Shown here piece after piece: positions 8,544-16,050 of a DNA stretch of 64,000 nucleotides (position 1 is the stretch's first letter; every line of letters begins with the position of its first letter). Source of the stretch: CAINVV01 sp963663005 (lineage in GTDB: Bacteria > Bacteroidota > Bacteroidia > Bacteroidales > Prolixibacteraceae); assembly GCA_963663005.2 (NCBI GenBank), contig CAXXHH010000003.1:124001-188000 (forward strand), written 5' to 3'. The notes beneath the pieces are model-generated. The model ran no database searches, had not been told where the DNA came from, and was given only the letters and a program-made list of their open reading frames with translations. A program made the translations under genes and the position numbers.

Positions 8544-9558
8544 GAAAAATCCTCCTTTTGATAAAACTGTAGGGCCGGTAGAGATAATAGGCTGCCTTGA
8601 AGGAGTATCCAACCAGCTCCATATCACCTTGTCGCACGAACAAGTCGGCAACCATTTTCCATTTGTAATAAGCCCCCGGAAAGAGATACCAATTGTAGCA
8701 ATAAAGCCAGATATGTTCTTTAATAGTAAGATTCAGGCTTATCCCGCCTTCAATGGACTGAAGAGCGTAGCGGATGAAAAACTTGGGCAATCGTGACTTT
8801 CTGCCAAAGGGCAGACATTTACCGTAAAATTTCTTCAACAGCAAATTGGTCTGTGCGACAATCCTTTCTGCGTCAAACTGCCTTACCAACGCGTAAAATG
8901 ATTCAGCGTTTACATAATCCGCCGGATATTCATGGATATCTACCAACCATTTTAGTCGTTGCCAGGCATGCTTACTCCCATGAATCATGAGAAAAAGCAA
9001 TTCCATCTCTTCATTAAGTACCCTGAAAGTTCGTCCGGCAAACTCAACCTCCATTAAATTCTTCCGAATGATCTCTTGCAATTTTTGCTGAGGGAGCGGT
9101 ATTCCAGGGAAAAACTTCCAGTGAACCTCTACAATCAGGTTCAGGTTCTTGTTGTACAATTCAACATGATGGACGGATTCGATGATCATCTCTTTGTGAA
9201 TCTTCCTTTCTGGCCAAATCGCCCCCTCCACGAGTGCGTATCCGTTCTCAAGGAGGATTTGTACCACAGGCTCCAGATTTTCCTGATCGACCAGGATATC
9301 CAGATCATGTGAAAGCCTGACTGCCGCATCTTTATATATTCTGTGCGAAAGCAAGGGGCCTTTCAGTGGAACAAATAGGATATCATGTTTCCTCAACAAA
9401 TCCGTAACGCTAATAAATTGGCTGACAATCTGCAACAACCTAAACTTTTCCGGCAAATTCTCTCTGCCGCTATCCTCTTTCAGCCAGCGGTCGATCTGCT
9501 GGTGCGAAAGGCGGTGGCGTTCGTGAAGGTAGTTTCGGTCAAATATGGAATCAGACAT
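8533..9558 (-). CDS. Nucleotidyltransferase-family protein (PF14907 type) of lasso cluster
   Basis: A 341-residue protein of the nucleotidyltransferase fold. PLKGPLL at residues 64-70 and DLDILV at 85-90 (with Asp85 and Asp87 as candidate metal ligands) match the family called 'uncharacterised nucleotidyltransferase', often found beside lasso-peptide and other RiPP genes. In such clusters related proteins are proposed to transfer a nucleotide or phosphate-containing group to the peptide or to a cofactor; the acceptor here is unknown. A second half (residues 150-341) is helical and Trp/Tyr rich. It is followed directly, with an 11-bp overlap, by the exporter gene, and preceded 35 bp upstream by the APS kinase. 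Confidence 0.78.
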   Translation of the reverse strand: MSDSIFDRNYLHERHRLSHQQIDRWLKEDSGRENLPEKFRLLQIVSQFISVTDLLRKHDILFVPLKGPLLSHRIYKDAAVRLSHDLDILVDQENLEPVVQILLENGYALVEGAIWPERKIHKEMIIESVHHVELYNKNLNLIVEVHWKFFPGIPLPQQKLQEIIRKNLMEVEFAGRTFRVLNEEMELLFLMIHGSKHAWQRLKWLVDIHEYPADYVNAESFYALVRQFDAERIVAQTNLLLKKFYGKCLPFGRKSRLPKFFIRYALQSIEGGISLNLTIKEHIWLYCYNWYLFPGAYYKWKMVADLFVRQGDMELVGYSFKAAYYLYRPYSFIKRRIFHGE

Positions 9559-9593
9559 AGTTTAATCCGTTTACTTAGCAATTAATTTCGTGG

Positions 9594-10241
9594 CTAAGAT
9601 TTTTGAATGTAGCAATTATTGATCAGCCATGTAATAATCGGTTCAACAGATTCTTCCGGTGAATGATCCTTCGTCCTGACTATCATCTGTGGATCTTCAG
9701 GCACCTCGTAAGGGCTGCTGATTCCGGTAAAATCGGACAACGCTCCTTGGATGGCCTTCCGATACAATCCCTTGGTATCACGCTCTATGCAAACTTCCAG
9801 TGGGGTATCAACAAATACTTCAATGTAACAGTCTGTACCGACAATTGTTTTAGCCACGGCACGATCCAGGTTAAAAGGAGAGATAAAAGCGGAGATAACC
9901 ACCACCCCCGCATCGTTAAGTAATTTGGCCATCTCAGCAACCCTTCGGATGTTTTCCTGACGGCCTTCTGCCGAAAAATCAAGGTCACGATTGACGGTCA
10001 TGCGGGTATTGTCGCCATCGAGGATTAAGGTACGTATCCCTCTCCGGAACAACCTTACTTCCAGATGTCGTGCGATAGTCGATTTGCCCGCCCCGGAAAG
10101 TCCCGTAAGCCATACCACAAATGCTTTTTGGCGGTTAAGCTCCTCTTTTTGCTGGCGGGAAACCATGAACGATTCGGCTGCGAGATGCTGCTTGGTTGGA
10201 AGATTTATTATTTCTGTCGGTTCGTCAATTTTCTTCTTCAT
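9594..10241 (-). CDS. cysC: Adenylylsulfate (APS) kinase
   Basis: Phosphorylates adenosine 5'-phosphosulfate to PAPS, the sulfate donor of sulfotransferases. The 215-residue protein has the P-loop GLSGAGKST (residues 47-55), LDGDNTR with Asp75 and Asp77, FSAEGRQENIRRVAEMAKL, and the lid segment GLYRKAIQGALSDFTGISSPYE. The normally conserved 'ISPYRADRD' reads ISPFNLDRA, a small departure at the substrate pocket. No ATP sulfurylase (cysD/cysN/sat) lies in the window, so this is not part of a sulfate-assimilation operon; its neighbours are lasso-peptide tailoring genes including a sulfotransferase. I infer dedicated PAPS supply. Confidence 0.92.
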   Translation of the reverse strand: MKKKIDEPTEIINLPTKQHLAAESFMVSRQQKEELNRQKAFVVWLTGLSGAGKSTIARHLEVRLFRRGIRTLILDGDNTRMTVNRDLDFSAEGRQENIRRVAEMAKLLNDAGVVVISAFISPFNLDRAVAKTIVGTDCYIEVFVDTPLEVCIERDTKGLYRKAIQGALSDFTGISSPYEVPEDPQMIVRTKDHSPEESVEPIITWLINNCYIQKS

Positions 10242-10587
10242 AACCGGTCAATTTTTGTCCAATTTTGATACTTCTCAAATAATTCTTCACTGTTTTCCTA
10301 ATCAATAAAAATGAACTGTAGTATCAATATAATCGGTAAGCATTTTGGTTTCCAAAATAGACAATTTATTGGGACATATAATTCTGATTTTAATTACTCA
10401 AGGAAAACTTTTCAACAGCAATAAAAAAATATTTACCTGGAGGTGCAATGCAACAGACATTTGAAAGATTCCAAATACAGCTTCCCGAAAGGTCAGTAAA
10501 CATTTGGTCTCATTCGATATTTTAATTATTTTTCTACCAACGAATTAACCGGGAATTGATGCAAAAGCGCATTCTACGCCCGCCATT
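10242..10587. other. Divergent intergenic region between APS kinase and methyltransferase
   Basis: 346 bp, AT-rich, with no convincing reading frame, RNA gene or repeat. It must hold the promoters of the leftward cysC-NTase-exporter genes and the rightward methyltransferase. I saw no clear TTTG/TAnnTTTG pair. Confidence 0.6.
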
Positions 10588-11367
10588 TTGAATCGTTTGA
10601 TCATGACAGTAAAAGAGAAAATCAAAGAACTGAAGCATTCCCGTTTTATTGTAAACCGCTTGCTTTTCCGGCTTATCCAGCAAGTTTGGAAATTGTCCTA
10701 TATCTTTACGGACGGATCATACCGCTACGGAATCCTGACCCGAATAAGGTATGGATCTCGCTACCATCAACAGGTTACATTTACAACACAGAACAGATAT
10801 CCACTTGTATTCCAAGCTTGTGCCGATTATCTGGCTACCGTAGCAAATCCCCGTATCCTTTCTTTCGGATGCTCCACTGGGGAAGAGCCCATTTCAATTG
10901 GTGAATATATTCCGGGTGCTCAAATCATGGGAATAGATATCAATCATTGGTGCCTGAGACAGTGTCAGAAAAGGAACAAGAATCCGAGATTTTCATTTCA
11001 TCACAGGTTTTCAAAGGAGTTTGAAATCTCCTCCGGATTTGATGCCATCTTTTGTATGGCGGTATTTCAGCGGACAGAGAACCGCACTAACAGTGACAAT
11101 TCGCTGGCGCAAGGTTTTCTGTTCGAACAATTTGAGGCAGAAGTGGCCTATCTTGATAAAAAATTAAAAAATGGTGGACTGTTCATCATCGATCACACCG
11201 ACTTTTCCTTTACCGATACAGTCTGCGCTAAAAATTACGACCCGATTCCCTTTGAAAAAAATCTACTTGAACGACATCGGCCGCAGTTTGATATAAACAA
11301 TCAAAAAGTAGGCGAGACTCAGTCTTTCAACCGAGTATTCGTCAAGCATGGATCATTTGATAAATAA
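10588..11367 (+). CDS. Class I SAM-dependent methyltransferase (CheR-like), in lasso cluster
   Basis: A 259-residue protein with the SAM-binding motif I ILSFGCSTGEEP (residues 90-101), motif II IMGIDIN with an acidic ribose contact, and GFDAIFCMAVFQRTE as motif IV. The SFGCSTGEEPISI pattern is closest to CheR-type methyltransferases, but the chemotaxis receptor-binding domain is not evident. A start at 10603 (second Met) is also possible. It is the only gene of the cluster on the plus strand, and its 3' end overlaps that of the cyclase gene by 49 bp, tail to tail. Methylation of the peptide (for example its C-terminal carboxylate) is possible but unproven. Confidence 0.72.
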   Translation: MNRLIMTVKEKIKELKHSRFIVNRLLFRLIQQVWKLSYIFTDGSYRYGILTRIRYGSRYHQQVTFTTQNRYPLVFQACADYLATVANPRILSFGCSTGEEPISIGEYIPGAQIMGIDINHWCLRQCQKRNKNPRFSFHHRFSKEFEISSGFDAIFCMAVFQRTENRTNSDNSLAQGFLFEQFEAEVAYLDKKLKNGGLFIIDHTDFSFTDTVCAKNYDPIPFEKNLLERHRPQFDINNQKVGETQSFNRVFVKHGSFDK

Positions 11368-13169
11368 TTTTTTACAAGGCCTAGCATTCGCAAATAGAAG
11401 ATGGCTTTGCTGATTTTTCTGAATTCGCTGAATTGCTTTTTATCTGGCCTTTCCAGCAGGAGCTTTTGAAATTCCTCAACCTTAAAAAACGAGATTTGGT
11501 TTTCCTGACGGCTCTTCACCAACAAATCTTGAAGGTACTCTTTACCATCTTTCTGCTGTAGTTGCATAGAGGTCATCAGCTGACCCTCGTCTTTACCTAT
11601 TCTAACCCGGACCTGCTCTGTCAGAATTCCTTTCAACGCCTCCCTGTATAACAACCTGGGCGACATGTCCTTAAATGTATGTTCAACGGGAAGACTAAAC
11701 CAAAACTCCAATAATTCTTTGTCAAGCAATGGGTATTTGTAGTCAAGTCCATATTTTTCAGCAAAAAGACACCAATTATCCATCCTTTCAGGCAAATGGT
11801 AGTTATGGAGCAAGTTGAGCATAAAACGGCTGCGATTCCCATAACCAAAAATATTTTTTCTCGAATGAAAAAATATCAATTTCCAGTGTTTTAAAATGAA
11901 GTTTAGTTTAAAGAATCGAAGATTCCTCCAATCAATTGGTTGATAAGTATGCAACAAACCGAATGGAACGAACAAAGGCAACACCTCCGTTCTCAATTGC
12001 ATGATTCCTGATTTAATGCCATGCCTCAGGATGATCCTTCCCAATGTCCACCATTTGAAACGAAAGAAGAGATGATTATAAACACCCCGGGTACTTAACG
12101 AAACAAATTCATCACCACCCCAGCCACTGAAGAGTGTTGTGGTGCCATCCTTTTCAGCCAATTTCATTGTGGAAATTTCGTTATACATATTTCCAAATTC
12201 CGGTAGCAGTCCGTTTTGGACATATTCATTCGGCGAAAATTCAAGATATTTTACTTTTACACCTTTTTCTGAACTAAACGCTTCTATCAACTCCTTTTCA
12301 TTCAGTCCGTCGAACTCCTCTTCCAACTGCTCCGGCGACCATGAATAACCAATAAGGCCATTTTTATCACCAATCACATCTGCTAACAAGCAGGCCACTC
12401 CTGTAGAGTCCAAACCTCCACTTACATGGGCTCCGGTAATCCCATTTTCCATTCGGTTAAGCGTGGCTGAAGCAAGAAGTTGTCTAAGCTTTGTAACAGA
12501 CTCATCAAAAGTCAAATCTTTCTTGATTCGAATTTCTTCGGGTCGCCAGTATTTGATGGTTTCTGTTTTATCTTTTGAGAAGGTGGAACAACGACCAGGA
12601 ATTGCCTTGAAAATATTGTGAAATATTGTTTGGTTGTAATATCCCTTTAACCGAAACAGCGATCTGACCACATACTCTTCCTGCAAAGTTGATGTCACAA
12701 GTCCCGATTTCGCCAATCCAAATTCATGGGAGGCAAAGATCAAACGGTTTCCCTGAAACCAATACGTTAACGGACGTACGCCAATGTGATCCCTAAAAAG
12801 ATGAACCTCATTTTTTTCCCGATCAAACAAAACGACCGCAAAATCACCGTTGATATGATTTGCGCAATGAACACCCCACCGGAGGTACGCTTTTGCAAAG
12901 GCCTCTTCCGGAGAGGTGTAGACAATTGATTTCTTCAATTCTTCGGAATTGTAAATCCGGATATCGGCCAGGACTATCAGCTCATCATCAACAAAAATGC
13001 CCGCTTTTGGTTGTCTTTCTGGGTGGTGGCAGTATCCAATGGCATAGTTTTCGGCAACTTCAATCTGTTCCTTGAATCCCTCCCACTTTACAGCTTGAAA
13101 CAGGAATCCGATTTCTCCCTGATTTACAAATTTTCCGTCCAGATTAATGATTCCGAAGATAAAACTCAT
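11319..13169 (-). CDS. Lasso-peptide macrolactam synthetase (Asn synthetase-like, LasC)
   Basis: A 616-residue asparagine synthetase B homologue. The N-terminal glutaminase-like domain starts MSFIFGIINL without the catalytic Cys2 of true glutamine-dependent enzymes, as in lasso cyclases. The C-terminal domain has the PP-loop SGGLDS (residues 250-255) for ATP and the later stretch YPLLDKELLEFWFSLP. Such enzymes adenylate the Asp/Glu side chain of the core peptide and close the macrolactam with the N-terminal amine. Here it follows precursor, leader-binding and protease genes in the same direction, 25 bp after the protease, which makes a lasso cyclase much likelier than a metabolic asparagine synthetase. 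Its 3' end overlaps the opposing methyltransferase gene. Confidence 0.9.
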   Translation of the reverse strand: MSFIFGIINLDGKFVNQGEIGFLFQAVKWEGFKEQIEVAENYAIGYCHHPERQPKAGIFVDDELIVLADIRIYNSEELKKSIVYTSPEEAFAKAYLRWGVHCANHINGDFAVVLFDREKNEVHLFRDHIGVRPLTYWFQGNRLIFASHEFGLAKSGLVTSTLQEEYVVRSLFRLKGYYNQTIFHNIFKAIPGRCSTFSKDKTETIKYWRPEEIRIKKDLTFDESVTKLRQLLASATLNRMENGITGAHVSGGLDSTGVACLLADVIGDKNGLIGYSWSPEQLEEEFDGLNEKELIEAFSSEKGVKVKYLEFSPNEYVQNGLLPEFGNMYNEISTMKLAEKDGTTTLFSGWGGDEFVSLSTRGVYNHLFFRFKWWTLGRIILRHGIKSGIMQLRTEVLPLFVPFGLLHTYQPIDWRNLRFFKLNFILKHWKLIFFHSRKNIFGYGNRSRFMLNLLHNYHLPERMDNWCLFAEKYGLDYKYPLLDKELLEFWFSLPVEHTFKDMSPRLLYREALKGILTEQVRVRIGKDEGQLMTSMQLQQKDGKEYLQDLLVKSRQENQISFFKVEEFQKLLLERPDKKQFSEFRKISKAIFYLRMLGLVKNYLSNDPCLTNTRLKD

Positions 13170-13194
13170 GATCTATCTAAATAGGTTGAAAAGC

Positions 13195-13626
13195 TTATAT
13201 GCTAAATATCTCCTTGTAGTCGGATTTCCCTTTTGGCGTAATAAACATTTCGGCAGAGACAAGCCAGGCATGCGCAACCAGCTCCTTTCCGTTTTTGAGT
13301 TGCAACCCCAGATACATCACAGAACCAATATTTCGGCGTTGAAGCATAAACCGGGCGGCAAACGTTTTCACCAAACATACATTTTTCCATAATGCTAGTC
13401 TGTTTGCCCTTGCGACGGCATCGTGTATTTTCGTTAGCATTAACGGGTCAGGAGTGCCTCTCATCTCCGCTTCCGGACGCAATCGCCTGATGCAATACCT
13501 GAAAGGAAACAACAGAAATACTTTTGAAAAGAATAACAATACTACGGCTTCGAAAAGCAGCAGCTTTTCGTCTCCTGGAAGCTGAATGAATTTACGAAGG
13601 AATTTCACACTTTTTGACGATCTCAA
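13195..13626 (-). CDS. Lasso-peptide leader protease (transglutaminase-like, LasB2)
   Basis: A 143-residue protein of the 'lasso peptide transglutaminase homologue' type. Cys84 in NVCLVKTFAARFML and His119 in LVAHAWLV match the catalytic Cys and His that cleave the leader from the precursor. The third residue, usually Asp, is less clear (Asp136 or Glu126). Residues 22-42 form a hydrophobic stretch (KLLLFEAVVLLFFSKVFLLF) that may touch the membrane or pack inside the fold. The gene overlaps the PqqD-like gene by 35 bp and precedes the cyclase by 25 bp, the standard B1-B2-C order of split-B lasso clusters. Confidence 0.9.
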   Translation of the reverse strand: MRSSKSVKFLRKFIQLPGDEKLLLFEAVVLLFFSKVFLLFPFRYCIRRLRPEAEMRGTPDPLMLTKIHDAVARANRLALWKNVCLVKTFAARFMLQRRNIGSVMYLGLQLKNGKELVAHAWLVSAEMFITPKGKSDYKEIFSI

Positions 13627-13873
13627 ATTGGACTGCCTTGTCTAGAAAGGCTTGGGCCTCCTGAACACATTGCATTTCAGTCACCTCAAATTCAGCTAAC
13701 AAAGCAGCAATGATTTCCTTAAAATTTTTGGGCTGTTCGATCAGTTCCCATATCCGTTTTCCAACCGGATTCAACCCAAAATATTTTCCTTTCTCGAGAT
13801 TCATCATCACCAGGGAATCATCCAATTCACCACTTATAAGAAGGTTGTTTTGAGTATACTTTTCCATTTCCAT
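13592..13873 (-). CDS. PqqD-like leader-recognition protein (RRE, LasB1)
   Basis: A 93-residue PqqD-family protein. The pattern GELDDSLVMMNLEKGKYFGLNPVGKRIWELI is the three-stranded sheet plus helix of RiPP recognition elements, followed by a helical bundle (FKEIIAALLAEFEV). In split lasso systems this protein binds the leader and delivers the precursor to the B2 protease. Its stop lies inside the B2 gene (35-bp overlap), so the two are translated together. It begins 289 bp after the end of the precursor gene. Confidence 0.93.
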   Translation of the reverse strand: MEMEKYTQNNLLISGELDDSLVMMNLEKGKYFGLNPVGKRIWELIEQPKNFKEIIAALLAEFEVTEMQCVQEAQAFLDKAVQFEIVKKCEIPS

Positions 13874-13980
13874 TATTCAAATACAATTAAGTAATAGGAA
13901 TTAAGACCTACTATAATTTGAAACTATATTCTGGTCATTTCAAAAACCACAACTGCGAAATAACATTGCAAAAATCCAAT

Positions 13981-14155
13981 CTATTTTTGCCACCTTCTGT
14001 CTCAATTAGACATAAGATTCTCATTCCACTTGGTCAGATCAAATTGGCAAAATCTGTCATTTGGAAGCTAAAAATGACTAAATTGGCAATACCGCAACGA
14101 GTAAAGGCAACCGATTTTTTGCACCATTCCTATGTTAAATTAAGAATAAAATAGG
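13981..14155 (+). repeat. Degenerate repeat, relic copy 1 (non-coding gap between precursor and B1)
   Basis: The 289-bp gap between the precursor and LasB1 holds no clear gene on the minus strand. The plus strand carries AAATTGGCAA twice (14041, 14080) and a coding-like stretch reading KLAKSVIWKLKM then PQRVKATDF and VKLRIK. The region 31138-31330 has a diverged counterpart (KLANGITEKVKI, PEKVKASKY, IELRI) broken by stops. I interpret both as decayed remnants of one unknown element. Confidence 0.45.
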
Positions 14156-14162
14156 TCTCTTT

Positions 14163-14288
14163 TCAAGAAGCTGGACCCCCTATAAAAGTCTCAATAGGAC
14201 TAGCTGATTTTATAGCAGTGTGATCAACTCCTAATTCAATTACCTCAGGGGTTTGCCAATTTTTAAGTGTACTGTTTTCTGTTTCCAT
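14163..14288 (-). CDS. Lasso-peptide precursor (LasA), 41 residues
   Basis: Too short for routine gene calling. ATG at 14288, TGA at 14165-14163. The leader carries W11-x2-P14 and then L19-G20 and T24, the W/Y-x2-P...Thr(-2) signature of lasso leaders recognised by PqqD-like proteins. Counting Thr24 as position -2, cleavage after Ala25 gives the 16-residue core IKSASPIETFIGGPAS. Glu33 is then core position 8, suited to an 8-residue macrolactam ring with an 8-residue tail; Phe35 and Ile36 could act as plugs. Core position 1 would be Ile, not the usual Gly. Starting at Ala25 instead gives a 9-residue ring. The core ends in Ser, as in paeninodin-type peptides phosphorylated by HPr-kinase-like enzymes. 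No good Shine-Dalgarno precedes it. Confidence 0.82.
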   Translation of the reverse strand: METENSTLKNWQTPEVIELGVDHTAIKSASPIETFIGGPAS

Positions 14289-14362
14289 AACAAATTTATA
14301 TTAAAATGATTACTTCAAAAAATAATAGAATATTTTGATAACACGTTTCACATAATGTTTGT

Positions 14363-15208
14363 TCAAATCTCTTCCAAATAATTAAAATGTTTCATGACAT
14401 CAGAATTACAATTTATAATCCTTTGGATCTGCTCAGTTGACAAATTAGTTTTATAATTTCCGGCCTCTCCCGATCTGAAAAATTTTTGGCATTTCTGAGG
14501 TTTCTCCTTGAACCCATTAGACTCTTCCATCTGTGCCAATACCTTGAAATCACAATGCTCCAAGGCATTTTTTATCCTAAAATCGTCACTTTCAATTCCA
14601 AGAAAGTTGACAATTTCTTTAAATGTTCTCAAAGGAGATCCCTTCATATCCTCGTAACGTGCGAAAAGAATAGGAATTGAAGTTTGCTCCTTCCAACTTA
14701 AGACATGACTTTTCCATGACAGAAGTTTCTGAGGTAGTTGCCTCATACTGGTCAATGCAACAATAGCGGATTCGTTGTTAATAAAATCAACCATTCTCTC
14801 TACATTACTTGCACTATGAAATGCATAGGAAACACAAACATCCAACGGGTTACGCACAAAATAAATAGCACACCTGCTGGCATCTGCAGGGAAGAGAGGC
14901 TCATTATCACGATTCATTGTGAATGCATCGTGAACTTTCATAAATAAGTATTCATTTTCCCCTCTATCACTATCTGCCAAAAAGCGGTATACTTCAGGTC
15001 TTAAAAGATCGACTTCTTCAATTGCTAATTCGAAAGGATTTAAGCCAGTAACTTCTTCGAAATCAAACACATTGCTTGCAATCGGCGTTGATTCGATTTC
15101 ATCAAGCGACAAAGGAACTGCGCTATTCTTAAGATAATTGGCTAGAAACATTCGAAACCAGGTATTCCCGGATTTTGGATAGGAAGCCAACCAGACAATA
15201 TGCTTCAT
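14363..15208 (-). CDS. PAPS-dependent sulfotransferase of lasso cluster
   Basis: A 281-residue sulfotransferase (Sulfotransfer_1 type). The 5'-phosphosulfate loop YPKSGNTW is at residues 10-17, the presumed catalytic His93 is in FMKVHDAF, and the 3'-phosphate motif is FVRNPLDVCVSYAFH (Arg119, Ser127). It transfers sulfate from PAPS to a hydroxyl or amine. The gene overlaps the HPr-kinase-like gene by 4 bp and lies 75 bp before the precursor, so all three could be one transcript. With cysC in the same cluster I infer that the lasso peptide itself is sulfated, perhaps on a Ser or Thr (Ser28, Ser30, Thr34, Ser41). Sulfation of another cell component is the alternative. Confidence 0.88.
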   Translation of the reverse strand: MKHIVWLASYPKSGNTWFRMFLANYLKNSAVPLSLDEIESTPIASNVFDFEEVTGLNPFELAIEEVDLLRPEVYRFLADSDRGENEYLFMKVHDAFTMNRDNEPLFPADASRCAIYFVRNPLDVCVSYAFHSASNVERMVDFINNESAIVALTSMRQLPQKLLSWKSHVLSWKEQTSIPILFARYEDMKGSPLRTFKEIVNFLGIESDDFRIKNALEHCDFKVLAQMEESNGFKEKPQKCQKFFRSGEAGNYKTNLSTEQIQRIINCNSDVMKHFNYLEEI

Positions 15209-16050
15209 TGGCGAAATTGTTTACGGATAAAATCGACTGTATCCTGTATGCTACAATGATCCGGCCTGACAATCGTTGTTACCCTCACCGCTTTGGATAA
15301 ATTTAGCAGCTGACTAAAATATGATTTCTCACACGACGGCATCCCTTTTAAATACCCTTTGCGGTAGATCTGCCTCCGAAGCGCATCGAATTTGTCCAAC
15401 CCGTTCAATTCAATTGCCTCATAATAATCCCTATTGTGAAGGCACAGCAAAACAACATGATCTAACCGGTGCTCCAACTTGCAGCTATTGGAAGTTGGAA
15501 CATAAAATTTATCAAGAGAGGGTCTGATTTTTTCAAATTGATCGTTCGGGATGTTCAGCTTAGCCATGGAATCACTCCACAATTTAATGCGCGTATGGAT
15601 AGGCATCATAACGGCTTCGTTACCAATCACCTTAACCGGAGTGATATCGTCATTCACAAATACTCCGCCGTCCAAACCAAAGGCTACTGTTATGGAAGAT
15701 TTACCCGCACCGGCATGTCCGCAAATCATTATTCCCCTCCCGTCAAAAATAAATGAGCTTCCGTGGAAAGGCATCAAATTTTGTTGGTGCAACAAGGCTC
15801 CAAAAACTGAGCCATTTAAAAAAAGATTAACTGAAGCGGCGTCAGCACCCTTGTGCGGATAAACAACAATTTTTTTCCCTTTCATTGCACTATAACTGGC
15901 AACATCCCGAACTCTCAGGAAAAAACTATCATCGCTAACATCCATAAAAGACATCGAATGCTTTGGATGATCCAACCTGTCTGGTTCCTTTGTGACCAAC
16001 TCAATATCAACGGCTTCGATCGGGAAATACAATTCCATTTCTCTCAACAA
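15205..16050 (-). CDS. HPr-kinase-like protein (lasso-peptide kinase, LasK type)
   Basis: A 281-residue protein resembling the C-terminal domain of HPr kinase/phosphorylase. Walker A GHAGAGKSS is at residues 111-119, preceded by the FHGSS stretch (His96) and followed by VNDD (Asp134, Asp135), candidate metal and catalytic residues. The HPr-specific signature region is not evident and no ptsH is nearby. In other lasso clusters such proteins phosphorylate the C-terminal Ser of the peptide, and the precursor here ends in Ser. First gene of the leftward tailoring/precursor run; its end overlaps the sulfotransferase start (ATGA). Confidence 0.83.
   Translation of the reverse strand: MLREMELYFPIEAVDIELVTKEPDRLDHPKHSMSFMDVSDDSFFLRVRDVASYSAMKGKKIVVYPHKGADAASVNLFLNGSVFGALLHQQNLMPFHGSSFIFDGRGIMICGHAGAGKSSITVAFGLDGGVFVNDDITPVKVIGNEAVMMPIHTRIKLWSDSMAKLNIPNDQFEKIRPSLDKFYVPTSNSCKLEHRLDHVVLLCLHNRDYYEAIELNGLDKFDALRRQIYRKGYLKGMPSCEKSYFSQLLNLSKAVRVTTIVRPDHCSIQDTVDFIRKQFRQ

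Noticed and set aside
8034..8990. Plus-strand frames inside the ABC transporter and nucleotidyltransferase genes
   Set aside because: They are shadows of well-conserved minus-strand genes and lack recognisable domains.
11319..13169. Metabolic asparagine synthetase
   Set aside because: It lacks the glutaminase Cys2 and sits directly after precursor, PqqD-like and transglutaminase-like genes, which is lasso cyclase context.
13918..14154. A 78-residue plus-strand frame in the gap between lasso precursor and B1
   Set aside because: It has a weak start (TTG), no ribosome site, and matches the decayed text at 31138-31330; I treat it as a relic rather than a gene.
15205..16050. Regulatory HPr kinase of carbon control
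   Set aside because: No HPr or PTS gene is nearby and it overlaps the sulfotransferase gene in a lasso cluster.
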